Source: Lamellibrachia columna (Eukaryota; Annelida; Polychaeta; Sabellida; Siboglinidae). From it: DNA of 64,000 bases. The stretch's first letter is position 1; the number at the start of each line of letters is the position of its first letter. This document shows, piece after piece, positions 20,170 through 32,924 of this stretch. Under the pieces are notes generated by a model. It searched no databases. It saw only the letters and a program-made list of their open reading frames with translations, and was not told where the DNA came from. The position numbers were made by a program, and so were the translations under genes. The stretch covers positions 1,249,501 through 1,313,500 of the forward strand of contig OY759269.1 in NCBI GenBank assembly GCA_963662155.1, given 5' to 3'.

Positions 20170-22906
20170 ACATCGTTGACTACGTGGACAATGATATAGT
20201 TGACAACATGGACAATGACCTCGTTGACAACATGGACAATGACATCGTTGACAACATGGACAATGATATAGTTGACAACATGGACAATGACATCGTTGAC
20301 TACGTGGACAATGATATCGTTGATAACATGGACAATGACATCGTTGACAACATGGACAATGATATAGTTGACAACATGGACAATGACATCGTTGACTACG
20401 TGGACAATGACATCGTTGACAACATGGACAATGACATCGTTGACAACATGGACAATGATATAGTTGACAACATGGACAATGACATCGTTGACTACGTGGA
20501 CAATGATATCGTTGATAACATGGACAATGCCATCGTTGACATCATGGACAATGATATAGTTGACAACATGGACAATGACATCGTTGACAACGTGGACAAT
20601 GACATCGTTGACAACATGGACAATGATATAGTTGATAACATGGACAATGCCATCGTTGACATCATGGACAATGATATAGTTGACAACATGGACAATGACA
20701 TCGTTGACTACGTGGACAATGACATCGTTGACAACATGGACAATGACATCGTTGACAACATGGACAATGACATCGTTGACTACGTGGACAATGACATCGT
20801 TGATAACATGGACAATGACATCGTTGACAACATGGACAATGATATAGTTGATAACATGGACAATGACATCGTTGACAACATGGACAATGATATAGTTGAT
20901 AACATGGACAATGATATAGTTGATAACATGGACAATGACATCGTTGACAACATGGACAATGATATAGTTGATAACATGGACAATGACCTCGTTGATAACA
21001 TGGACAATGATATAGTTGATAACATGGACAATGACATCGTTGATAACATGGACAATGACATCGTTGACAACATGGACAATGATATAGTTGATAACATGGA
21101 CAATGACATCGTTGACAACATGGACAATGATATAGTTGATAACATGGACAATGATATAGTTGATAACATGGACAATGACATCGTTGACAACATGGACAAT
21201 GATATAGTTGATAACATGGACAATGACCTCGTTGATAACATGGACAATGACATCGTTGACAACATGGACAATGACATCGTTGACAACATGGACAATGACA
21301 TCGTTGACTACGTGGACAATGATATAGTTGATAACATGGACAATGATATAGTTGATAACATGGACAATGATATAGTTGATAACATGGACAATGATATAGT
21401 TGATAACATGGACAATGACATCGTTGACAACATGGACAATGATATAGTTGACAACATGGACAATGACATCGTTGATAACATGGACAATGACATCGTTGAC
21501 AACATGGACAATGATATCGTTGATAACATGGACAATGCCATCGTTGACATCATGGACAATGATATAGTTGACAACATGGACAATGACATCGTTGACTACG
21601 TGGACAATGACATCGTTGACAACATGGACAATGACATCGTTGACAACATGGACAATGACATCGTTGACTACGTGGACAATGATATAGTTGACAACATGGA
21701 CAATGACATCGTTGATAACATGGACAATGACATCGTTGACAACATGGACAATGATATAGTTGATAACATGGACAATGACATCGTTGACAACATGGACAAT
21801 GATATAGTTGATAACATGGACAATGATATAGTTGATAACATGGACAATGACATCGTTGACAACATGGACAATGATATAGTTGATAACATGGACAATGACC
21901 TCGTTGATAACATGGACAATGACATCGTTGACAACATGGACAATGACATCGTTGACAACATGGACAATGACATCGTTGACTACGTGGACAATGATATAGT
22001 TGATAACATGGACAATGATATAGTTGATAACATGGACAATGATATAGTTGATAACATGGACAATGATATAGTTGATAACATGGACAATGACATCGTTGAC
22101 AACATGGACAATGATATAGTTGATAACATGGACAATGACATCGTTGACAACATGGACAATGACATCGTTGACAACATGGACAATGACATCGTTGACAACA
22201 TGGAAAATGACATCGTTGACAACATGGTCAATGACATCGTTGACAACATGGACAATGACATCGTTGATAACATGGACAATGACATCGTTGACAACATGGA
22301 CAATGACATCGTTGACAACATGGACAATGATATAGTTGATAACATGGACAATGACATCGTTGACAACATGGACAATGACATCGTTGACAACATGGACAAT
22401 GACATCGTTGACAACATCGACAATGACATCGTTGACAACATGGACAATGACATCGTTGACAACATGGTCAATGACATCGTTGACAACATGGACAATGACA
22501 TCGTTGACAACATGGACAATGACATCGTTGACAACATGGACAATGATATAGTTGATAACATGGACAATGACATCGTTGACATCATGGACAATGATATAGT
22601 TGATAACATGGACAATGACATCGTTGACAACATGGACAAAGACATCGTTGACAACATGGACAATGATATAGTTGATAACATGGACAATGACATCGTTGAT
22701 AACATGGACAATGACATCGTTGACAACATGGACAATGATATAGTTGACAACATGGACAATGACATCGTTGACAACATGGACAATGACATCGTTGACAACA
22801 TGGACAATGACATCGTTGACAACATGGACAATGACATCGTTGACAACATGGACAATGACATCGTTGACAACATGGACAATGACATCGTTGACAACATGGA
22901 CAATGG
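20170..22906. repeat. 24-bp minisatellite inside the L2-like RT
   Basis: About 114 units of 24 bp (core GTTGACAACATGGACAATGA). On plus each reads DIVDNMDN, continuing LLKIHIVD on its left and leading to NG.ATALTLLDLSAGFDTIDH on its right, so it is an in-frame expansion of the RT. Variants (ATATAG/ATATCG/ACATCG; AACATG/TACGTG) are arranged in blocks repeated with a period of about 670 bases (compare 21,301-21,440 with 21,973-22,110). Frames on both strands are open for over 900 codons; this is a property of the unit. Confidence 0.95.
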
Positions 22907-23880
22907 CAGCCACAGCACTCACTTTACTTGATCTCTCAGCTGGTTTCGATACAATTGATCATATAATCCTTTTACAACGCCTTCATAGACATTTTGGGAT
23001 TTCTAGCACAGCTCTTCGGTGGTTCAAATTATATTTTCAGATAGAAACCAAAGCATTAACATATCTGGCACACTATCTTGCCCACAACACCTTCCACTCG
23101 GAGTGCCTCGAGGATCCGTCCTTGACCAAGTTCTGTTTAGCTTATATGCTGTTATATACTATGTCTCTCAGCCAAGTCATTACTAATCATAATCTCAGTC
23201 ATCACCTGTATGCTGATGACACACAGGTTTACATATCACTTTCACAATCAAATGCATAAGAATCTGTTTCGACTTTAAGTGATTGTCTTACTGATATCTT
23301 GTTGTGGATGGAATCAAGTAAGCTAAATATTAATCCAGATAAACATACCTTATTATTATTGGCACTAAGCAACAACGAAATAGTTATAGGTCATAAGCCA
23401 TGTTCCAGTTAAACTGCTTGGTAGTGATGCATTCCCATCAGATACTGTTTGTAATCTAGGTGTTATCTTTGACAGTGACTTCAACTTTCGCCAGCATATC
23501 TCTCAAGTATGTAAATCCTGTTTCTATTATATACATGATCTCCGCCGAAATCGGCGTCACATATCTATATCTGCTGCTAAAACAATATCAACGGCACTAA
23601 TTAGTAGCCGCCTTGACTATTGCTCTATCTACACAACAACCATCCTACTTGGCTAGTCTCCTGCATCTTTCAAATATCCCTAGGCAGCTCAGATAATCAA
23701 TTTCATAACAACATATTGTGCCTAAAACGAAACTTAACTTGCGCGAACGTGCTTTCTCTGTCGCTGCGCCCAGGATCTGGAATGAACTCCCCATCACTTT
23801 GAAAAGATCTCAGACTATAGCTATCTTCCCAAAAAAAAATCAAGACATATTTATTCCAATTGCATTTCCACCATAAATCT
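22907..23880 (+). pseudogene. L2-like RT, palm to C-terminus (after the array)
   Basis: Starts with AATALTLLDLSAGFDTIDHI (motif A; one-base frame change from the array), then LLQRLHRHFGISSTALRWF. A decayed PRGSVLDQVLFSLY block follows, then HHLYADDTQVYISLSQSN (intact YADD at about 23,206-23,220), and the thumb AAKTISTALISSRLDYCSI at about 23,575. The end is LNLRERAFSVAAPRIWNELP and FIPIAFPP-like text at 23,730-23,875. The 3' UTR finishes in TTATTATTATAATA at about 24,018, typical of L2-like tails. Several frameshifts make it non-functional. Confidence 0.8.
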
Positions 23881-24029
23881 TCGGTTGTTCCTCGTTTTAA
23901 TAATGACTTTTGCTCGTCCCTGTTCACGACTACGCTTAATAATTCTGTTTTGTTTCGCCTCTGAGCTCAGGTTCCTGAGGATACAGGCGCCACAGAAGTT
24001 AATTATTATTATAATACATAAAGTATGTT

Positions 24030-25058
24030 TTTCGTCCAAGTTATTGCGGTGTCATTTTGCCATAGGTCAATTATATTCGTGTACCACAATAATAGTTTCT
24101 CGCATAAATTAATAATACATGTCCCACTGACGGAATGTTACGTAATGAATTTACATAAGCCCGGTCGTCACTATCGAAGCCACTGTTTGGACCTGACTGT
24201 GAGATAGCGACCTCACCCTTAGCAGCCGTAAAGTTAAGGTCACCTAGACTTTCTGCCACTAACACGTTGATGTATATCACGTGTTCGTGACGTGCCGCCA
24301 GGGCTAGTTGATTGTTTGTTGCCCAGTAGTAGCCCCAGTGACGTAACGAGGCAAAGTGCTGTTGAGGCATAAGTAAAACATGTTGCCCCCCCACATAAAG
24401 AAAGCAGTGATTGAATAGCTATGCCTATGTATAAAACGTGACCATTGCTCCAACGTCACAGTAGAGTCACACACGAAAGTATTGATAGACGCGATTCAAT
24501 GATTCAGCGTAGCTACACATCTCCAATAAACCAAGAACCCCCCCTCCCCCCCGCGCAAAACCGAGACCAGCCAACAGTTACTGAGAAGATAATCGTCAAA
24601 ACTAATAAAAGTCAACATAACATTATTCACTGCGAGCTCGTCCCGTCACTGTCACCGCAACGACAACGACGGGCCAACGACAACGAAGGGCCAACGACAA
24701 AGAAGGACCAACGACAACGAAGGGCCAACGAGACCGGCCGTGATAGAAGCTCCTTCTTATTCTCTAATAGCCTAATCTGTCGGGCTTTGCGTCACGCAAA
24801 CTCGGCGATCACGGAGTCGAAGTCCATGACATTGGTCAGCTGGTGCTCCATCGACTGGAGCGCCAGATTACTCGATCGTTCTTGCCATATACGCGCCAGT
24901 GCCACGTGTTTGAGAAATGAAATGTAAACACGCACATCTGATGACTGGAGCGAACGAACTGTGCGTTTGTCAATAAGTTCACATTTTTTGTGACCCACAA
25001 AGTATAAATATGTGTGACTCTTTTTTAAGCAAAAATGTCGCAATTGCCCCCATGCGTC
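24030..25058. other. Unassigned stretch with a 17-bp repeat
   Basis: No recognisable gene. Minus frames at 24,071-24,394 and 24,792-25,067 are open for 107 and 91 codons, but no family is apparent. A 17-bp unit (GGGCCAACGACAACGAA) is repeated about four times at 24,665-24,735. A C-run is at 24,537-24,553. Confidence 0.4.
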
Positions 25059-25059
25059 C

Positions 25060-26860
25060 TCCACCACCAGGACGTCCTGTCCATTGCGTCCTACTCCACC
25101 ACGACGTCCTATCTATTGCGTCCTCCTCCACCACGACGTCCTCTCTATTGCGTCCTCTTCCACCACGACGTCCTGTCTATTGCGTCCTCCTCCACCACGA
25201 CGTCTTGTCCACTGCGTCCTCCTCCACCACGACGTCCTGTCCATTGCGTCCCCCTCCACCACGACGTCCTGTCCATTGCGTCCTCCTCCACCACGACGTC
25301 CTGTCCATTACGTCCTCCTCCACCACTACGTCTTGTCCATTGCGTCCTCCTCCACAACGACGTCCTGTCCATTGCGTCCTCCTCCACCACGACGTCCTGT
25401 CACTGCGTCCTCCTCCACCACGACGTCTTGTCCATTGCGTCCTCCTCCACAACGACGTCCTGTCCATTGCGTCCTCCTCCACCACGACGTCCTATCCATT
25501 GCGTCCTCCTCCACCACGACGTCCTGTCCATTGCGTCCTCTTCCACAACGACGTCCTGTCCATTGCGTCCTCCTCCACCACGACGTCCTGTCACTGCGTC
25601 CTCCTCCACCACGACGTCCTGTCCATTGCGTCCTCCTCCACCACGACGTCCTGTCCATTGCGTCCTCCTCCACAACGACGTCCTGTCCATTGCGTCCTCC
25701 TCCACCACGACGTCCTGTCCACTGCGTCCTCCTCCACCACGATGTCCTGTCCATTGCGTCCTCCTCCACCACGACGTCCTGTCCATTGCGTCCTCCTCCA
25801 CCACGACGTCCTGTCCATTGCGTCCTCATCCACCACGACGTCCTGTCCATTGCGTCCTCCTCCACCACGACGTCCTGTCCACTTCGTCCTCTTCCACCAC
25901 GACGTCTTGTCCATTGCGTCCTCCTCCACTACGACGTCCTGTCCATTGCGTCCTCCTCCATCATGATGTCCTGTCCATTGCGTCCTCCTCCACCACGACG
26001 TCATGTCCATTGCGTCCTCCTCCATCACGACGTCCTGTCCATTGCGTCCTCCTCCAACACGACGTCCTGTCCATTGCGTCCTCCTCCACCACGACGTCCT
26101 GTCCACTTCGTCCTCTTCCACCACGACGTCCTGTCCATTGCGTCGTCCTCCACTACGACGTCCTGTCCATTGCGTCCTCCTCCACCACGACGTCCTGTCC
26201 ATTGCGTCCTCCTCCACCACGACGTCCTGTCCATTGCGTCCTCCTCCACCACGACGTCCTGTCCATTGCGTCCTCCTCCACCACGACGTCCTGTCCATTG
26301 CGTCCTCCTCCACCACGACGTCCTGTCCATTGCGTCCTCCTCCACCACGACGTCCTGTCCACTTCGTCCTCTTCCACCACGACGTCCTGTCCATTGCGTC
26401 CTCCTCCACTACGACGTCCTGTCCATTGCGTCCTCCTCCATCACGATGTCATGTCCATTGCGTCCTCCTCCACCACGACGTCCTGTCCATTGCGTCCTCC
26501 TCCACCACGACGTCCTGTCCATTGCGTCCTCCTCCACCACGACGTCCTGTCCATTGCGTCCTCCTCCACCACGACGTCCTGTCCATTGCGACCTCCTCCA
26601 CCACGACGTCCTGTCCACTTCGTCCTCTTCCACCACGACGTCCTGTCCATTGCGTCCTCCTCCACTACGACGTCCTGTCCATTGCGTCCTCCTCCATCAC
26701 GATGTCCTGTCCATTGCGTCCTCCTCCACCACGACGTCCTGTCCATTGCGTCCTCCTCCACCACGACGTCCTGTCCATTGCGTCCTCCTCCACCACGACG
26801 TCTTGTCCATTGCGTCCTCCTCCACCACGATGTCCTGTCCACTGCGTCCTCCTCCACAAC
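25060..26860. repeat. 32-bp minisatellite derived from an RT C-terminus
   Basis: About 56 units of 32 bp with core CGTCCTCCTCCACCACGACG. On minus one frame reads VEEDAMDRTSWWRRTQ, matching the closing motif of the RT whose preceding part lies at 26,865-27,190. As 32 is not a multiple of three, the reading cycles through frames, so all three minus and three plus frames look open. Six units or so carry a block variant CACTTCGTCCTCTTCC. Confidence 0.9.
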
Positions 26861-27190
26861 CTCGGCCACCTCCGTGTCTCTCCTCACTAAGTGCCTCATC
26901 CTTCACCTTGTTGCGTGTGCAGTCCACCAACAGCCTCCAGGCCTTCGTTGTCGTAATGTGTTCCTCTCTGTGTACAGCATGTCCTAGCCACCTCAGTCTG
27001 ATATTTCTTAGTTCATCTGTTACGTGCAACACATTCATCTCTTTTTATGTAATCGTTACGTCTTCTCTCCATCAAAGATATTCTCGCTATCCAACTCAAC
27101 ATCTCTCTAAAGTATTCTTTATTCTTGCGCATGGTCCATGTCTCTACGCCATATGTCAAGACATGTCACACTCGGCGACCAAAATGCCTA
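26861..27190 (-). pseudogene. Non-LTR RT C-terminal region (family Z)
   Basis: Minus strand from 27,190: VLTYGVETWTMRKNKEYF (the GxETW motif), LSWIARISLMERRRNDYI, then after a frame change LRNIRLRWLGHAVHREEHIT and TKAWRLLVDCTRNKVKD. RDTEVAEVVEEDAVDRTSWW follows, where the 32-bp array starts. This is the (R/L)RWxGH...GRP.RW...EED...DR..WR pattern found at the end of many RT proteins. Only about 110 codons survive; the rest of the element is absent. Confidence 0.7.
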
Positions 27191-27283
27191 AACGTCGTTG
27201 GTTAGTTAACCACGTGACCATCAGAATCGTGTTCATTTCTCGCACTCAACAAGTTTTAAACTGTTCTCGGTTGTGCTGGCGGC

Positions 27284-29270
27284 GTGCTATTGGGGAGGGG
27301 GGCTATTGGGGAGGGGAGCTATTGGGGAGGGGGGCTATTGGGGAGGGGGGCTATTGGGGAGGGGAGCTATTGGGGAGGGGAGCTATTGGGGAGGGGGCTA
27401 TGGGAGAGGGGAGCTATTGGGGAGGGGGGCTATGGGAGAGGGGAGCTATTGGGGAGGGGGGCTATGGGAGAGGGGAGCTATTGGGGAGGGGGGATATGGG
27501 AGAGGGGAGCTATTGGGGAGGGGGACTATTGGGGAGGGGAGCTATTGGGGAGGGGGGCTATGGGAGAGGGGAGCTATTGGGGAGGGGGGCTATTGGGGAG
27601 GGGAGCAATTGGGGAGGGGGGCTATGGGAGAGGGGAGCTATTGGGGAGGGGGGCTATTGGGGAGGGGGGGCTATGGGAGAGGGGAGCTATTGGGGAGGGG
27701 GGCTATTGGGGAGGGGAGCTATTGGGGAGGGGGGCTATGGGAGAGGGGAGCTATTGGGGAGGGGGGCTATTGGGGAGGGGAGCTATTGGGGAGGGGAGCT
27801 ATTGGGGAGGGGGCTATGGGAGAGGGGAGCTATTGGGGAGGGGGGCTATGGGAGAGGGGAGCTATTGGGGAGGGGGGCTATGGGAGAGGGGAGCTATTGG
27901 GGAGGGGGGATATGGGAGAGGGGAGCTATTGGGGAGGGGGACTATTGGGGAGGGGAGCTATTGGGGAGGGGGGCTATGGGAGAGGGGAGCTATTGGGGAG
28001 GGGGGCTATTGGGGAGGGGAGCAATTGGGGAGGGGGGCTATGGGAGAGGGGAGCTATTGGGGAGGGGGGCTATGGGAGAGGGGAGCTATTGGGGAGGGGG
28101 GCTATTGGGGAGGGGAGCTATTGGGGAGGGGGGCTATGGGAGAGGGGAGCTATTGGGGAGAGGGGCTATTGGGGAGGGGAGCTATTGGGGAGGGGGGCTA
28201 TTGGGGAGGGGGGCTATGGGAGAGGGGAGCTATTGGGGAGGGGGGCTATTGGGGAGGGGGGCTATTGGGGAGGGGGGCTATGGGAGAGGGGAGCTATTGG
28301 GGAGGGGGGCTATTGGGGAGGGGGGCTATGGGAGAGGGGAGCTATTGGGGAGGGGGGCTATTGGGGAGGGGAGCTATTGGGGAGGGGGGCTATGGGAGAG
28401 GGGAGCTATTGGGGAGGGGGGCTATTGGGGAGGGGAGCTATTGGGGAGGGGGGCTATGGGAGAGGGGAGCTATTGGGGAGGGGGGCTATTGGGGAGGGGA
28501 GCTATTGGGGGGGGGGCTATGGGAGAGGGGAGCTATTGGGAGGGGGGCTATTGGGGAGGGGGGCTATGGGAGAGGGGAGCTATTGGGGAGGGGGGCTATT
28601 GGGGAGGGGAGCTATTGGGGAGGGGGGCTATGGGAGAGGGGAGCTATTGGGGAGGGGGGCTATTGGGGAGGGGTGCTATGGGAGAGGGGAGCTATTGGGG
28701 AGGGGGGCTATTGGGGAGGGGAGCTATTGGGGAGGGGGGCTATGGGAGAGGGGAGCTATTGGGGAGGGGGGCTATTGGGGAGGGGAGCTATTGGGGAGGG
28801 GGGCTATTGGGGAGGGGGGGCTATGGGAGAGGGGAGCTATTGGGGAGGGGGGCTATTGGGGAGGGGGGCTATGGGAGAGGGGAGCTATTGGGGAGGCGGG
28901 CTATTGGGGAGGGGGGCTATGGGAGAGGGGAGCTATTGGGGAGGGGGGCTATTGGGGAGGGGAGCTATTGGGGAGGGGGGCTATTGGGGAGGGGGGCTAT
29001 GGGAGAGGGGAGCTATTGGGGAGGGGGGCTATTGGGGAGGGGGGATATTGGGAGGGGGCTATGGGAGAGGGGAGCTATTGGGGAGGCGGGCTATTGGGGA
29101 GGGGGGCTATGGGAGAGGGGAGCTATTGGGGAGGCGGGCTATTGGGGAGGGGGGGCTATTGGGGAGGGGGGCTATTGGGGAGGATGGATATTTGGGAAGG
29201 GGGCTATTGGGGAAGGGAGCTATTGGGGTGGGGCTATTGGGGAGGGGGGCTATTGGCGGGGCGGGGGCTG
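27284..29270. repeat. G-rich 15-17-bp minisatellite, potential G-quadruplex tract
   Basis: About 2 kb built from GCTATTGGGGAGGGG-type units (15-16 bp) and GCTATGGGAGAGGGGA units (16 bp). The plus strand is almost free of C apart from GCT. Runs of four to seven G recur every few bases. All three plus frames are open over the array (GEGSYWGGG-type repeats up to 1,428 codons when joined to the preceding array). The unit length varies by 1-2 bases within the G runs. Confidence 0.95.
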
Positions 29271-30214
29271 TTGCGGGGGGTTGCTAATGGGGGAACGATA
29301 TAGGAATAGCAACGTGAATTATTGCAGTTCACATGAAACTTTGACAGTTTGTAATTTTTTTTTATTGTGAAAACAAAGTAGGACATAATATGTGTGCCAT
29401 CGATACACCAGACGCGCGCACGAACGTCCTCACGTATTTCACTAACACATACAATCACATACAATCACTTACAATCACATATAATCTCATACAATCAAAT
29501 ACAATCACATACAATCACATACAGTCACATACAGTCACATACAATCACATAGTTGTGCGATTGTACTTTATTTCACAGCTAGACTGCGACACGTAGCAAG
29601 GAAAGTGCTAAGCAAGTTTCCAAGAACGACTCCGTTCAAAGGTCGACCTCTTTGGCCAATTAGGCCTTAACACGATGGTCGACCGATAACTTATGTACAA
29701 ATCTGGCAAAGGGACGGGTGCGAATAGACACAATTTGCCAATTTCTTGAACGGAGACAATCTAGTTATGGAGTTGGCACGCAGCGAGATTGCCGTTAGAG
29801 ACTCGCCTAACGACGGCGGTAATTGGGAGGCGCGTATGGTTTGGTGCGCTCATTATTCCCGACTCGGCGATCGGCTCCGGGAAATATTGAGTTTCGTTCA
29901 CATTAAGACGGAGAAGTGTCCATAGAGTTTTAGCGCAAAAAATCACCTTGCATCGGATTTCGTTGATGGAAAGATAGGTTTGGTGCGGCTTTGCCGAGTC
30001 TATGGCACATTTGTACGAGGTCGTTTGATTGACACCAGTATGCAACTCCATCTACAAAAAATCGTTAAAATACCACTAAAATAAGCAACTGCTGATCTTT
30101 CTCAACAAGGTCACGCCGGTTGTTAACAGAATGATGTAGTCGTTGCTAGCAGTCACCGTCGCGGTCTCACGCGGGGAATGCATCGGGACTGACGCGCCAC
30201 AAAACAGAACCGCA
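29271..30214. other. Mostly single-copy stretch with a 10-bp microsatellite
   Basis: A 10-bp unit (ACAATCACAT) is repeated about 11 times at 29,440-29,552. On minus, an acceptor-like TTTTTTGTAG precedes an open frame at 30,051-29,761 (MELHTGVNQTTSYKCAIDSA...), with a GTGATT donor-like site 105 bases in. I do not recognise the protein and give it low weight as an exon. Confidence 0.35.
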
Positions 30215-31875
30215 CTCAGAAATTGTCACAACAGTTGATGTTAGACTCATGGACAGTTGGACGCTGTGACAACAGCTGATGTTAGACTGGTGGACAGTTG
30301 GACGCTGTGACAACAGCTGATGTTAGACTCGTGGACAATTGGACGCTGTCATAACAGCTGATGTTAGACTCGTGGTCAGTTGGACGCTGTGACAACAGCT
30401 GATGTTAGACTCATGGACAGTTGGACGCTGTCATAACAGCTGATGTTATACTCATGGACAGTTGGACGCTGTGACAACAGCTGATGTTAGACTCATGGAC
30501 AGTTGGACGCTGTCATAACAGCTGATGTTAGACTCATGGACAGTTGGACGCTGTGACAACAGCTGATGTTAGACTCATGGACAGTTGGACGCTGTCATAA
30601 CAGCTGATGTTAGACTCATGGACAGTTGGACGCTGTCATAACAGCTGATGTTAGACTCATGGACAGTTGGACGCTGTGACAACAGCTGATGTTAGACTCA
30701 TGGACAGTTGGACGCTGTCATAACAGCTGATGTTAGACTCATGGACAGTTGGACGCTGTGACAACAGCTGATGTTAGACTCGTGGACAGTTGGACGCTGT
30801 CATAACAGCTGATGTTAGACTCGTGGACAGTTGGACGCTGTCATAACAGCTGATGTTAGACTCGTGGACAGTTGGACGCTGTGACAACAGCTGATGTTAG
30901 ACTCATGGACAGTTGGACGCTGTGACAACAGTTAATGTTAGACTCATGGACAGTTGGACGCTGTGACAACAGCTGATGTTAGACTCATGGACAGTTGGAC
31001 GCTGTGACAACAGCTGATGTTAGACTCATGGACAGTTGGACGCTGTCATAACAGCTGATGTTAGACTCGTGGACAGTTGGACGCTGTCATAACAGCTGAT
31101 GTTAGACTCGTGGACAGTTGGACGCTGTGACAACAGCTGATGTTAGACTCATGGACAGTTGGATGCTGTCATAACAGCTGATGTTAGACTCATGGACAGT
31201 TGGACGCTGTGACAACAGCTGATGTTAGACTAGTGGACAGTTGGACGCTGTGACAACAGCTGATGTTAGACTCGTGGACAATTGGACGCTGTCATAACAG
31301 CTGATGTTAGACTCGTGGACAGTTGGACGCTGTCATAACAGCTGATGTTAGACTCATGGACAGTTGGACGCTGTGACAACAGCTGATGTTAGACTCATGG
31401 ACAGTTGGACGCTGTCATAACAGCTGATGTTAGACTCATGGACAGTTGGACGCTGTCATGACAGCTGATGTTAGACTCGTGGACAATTGGACGCTGTGAC
31501 AACAGCTGATGTTAGACTCGTCGACAGTTGGACGCTGTGACAACAGCTGATGTTAGACTCGTGGACAATTGGACGCTGTGACAATAGCTGATGTTAGACT
31601 CGTGGACAATTGGACGCTGTCACAACAGCTGATGTTAGACTCATGGACAGTTGGACGCTGTCATAACAGCTGATGTTAGACTGGTGGACAGTTGGACGCT
31701 GTGACAACAGCTGATGTTAGACTCGTGGACAGTTGGACGCTGTCATATCAGCTGATGTTAGACTCGTGGACAGTTGGACGCTGTGACAACAGCTGATGTT
31801 AGACTCATGGACAGTTGGACGCTGTGACTACAGCTGATGTTAGACTCGTGGACAGTTTGACGCTGTCACAACAGA
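30215..31875. repeat. 41-bp minisatellite
   Basis: About 40 units of 41 bp with core AACAGCTGATGTTAGACTC and variants GTGACAAC/GTCATAAC and CATGG/CGTGG. Non-coding. Confidence 0.95.
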
Positions 31876-32924
31876 CTTCGACTAAATCTAATAGAATCAA
31901 ATTGACGGGTGAACGAATCTTTCCGAGAGACTGGGAAAAAAACAGTTAAACGAGTCTGTCACTTGAGTGTATTGGTCGGTATGTAGTTTAATTGACTTGA
32001 TGCGTTTAGACTGATACGTGCTTTGTGTGTTAACATCACGCCCAATGCCTTGTGCGTTGCTTGGTTCAGTCGATACACTACAAACCTGGCAAAATGCATA
32101 TTCAAAGCGAATAAAACACTCAACCAAAAATTGAAGTTTTTTTAAAACGAAGTAGTGAAAAATAAAGTAATCATTTAGGCCTATTAGTTATCATTTAAAT
32201 TATTATAAATGTGTATTATTTATCATTTAAGTTGTTATAAATATACATTGTTCATCGTGTTAAACGTTGTAAAATGCGTTATTCTATTTCCGCTCCATTT
32301 ACGTTAATTATTGTTTTCTATTAGCTTTATTACTAATTTCCTGTTACTTTGTTCAATCATTCATCAATATTATTCTTGGCAGCCGGTCGATTTAGTCTCT
32401 GGGAACTAAAACCACGTGACTCTGACGTCGACGCTCTGGGAACCACAACCATGTGACTGTGACGTCGACGCATCCACATTAAGTTCCAGTAGCGATTGCT
32501 CTGACACTGACTGTTTCAGCAGAGGTCGTGACTACCATCCTACGCGTTTATCAAATCCCTCGGTTCTTAGCCTTGTCAATTATGTCCTGCAGCACTAATT
32601 ACTATCTCAACGATGCCACATGCTCACTTTGGGTGGCAATTCAGCCCAAAACCGAAATCGGCGAAATATCGCGGGAGTACTGCTGCTGCCACAACGTGGC
32701 GACATAATGAATTAAATAACCCATATGCATACCCATACTCACGAACGCACGAACGCACGCACATATTTTCAAAGTTGCGTTTTCGACAACAACTTGTGAA
32801 ATTGCAATACCACTGAAAAATGTAAAGTCGCTATCTATTGCGCACCTTTCTCAATTTCTCCCATCCTTCAACGTGCATAGCATTCCTTTGTAGATATGCC
32901 TTTCCGTAACATTTCCAGCCTTTA
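31876..32924. other. Single-copy stretch with a 37-bp x2 repeat
   Basis: No gene recognised. A 37-bp segment starting CTCTGGGAAC is duplicated at 32,396-32,432 and 32,433-32,469. The AT-rich part 32,130-32,380 has no feature I can name. Confidence 0.5.

Noticed and set aside
20115..22931. Frames of over 900 codons on both strands with DIVDNMDN or VHVVNDVI repeats
   Set aside because: The 24-bp unit has no stop in these frames. The array lies inside a dead RT and both strands are equally open, so no protein is supported.
25010..29370. A 1,428-codon frame with Pro/Ser/Cys-rich then Gly/Glu/Trp repeats, like a structural protein
   Set aside because: It runs through two unrelated arrays, all plus frames are open in both, there is no signal peptide and the first array is RT-derived on the other strand.
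29761..30051. 96-codon frame (MELHTGVNQTTSYKCAIDSA...) with splice-like edges as a host exon
   Set aside because: No recognised domain, no partner exon found and two alternative frames fit equally; left as unassigned.
30215..31875. Common origin of the 41-bp array and the 46/50-bp array through AACAGCTGAT
   Set aside because: Only about 10 bases are shared and the remainder of the units is unrelated; likely chance.
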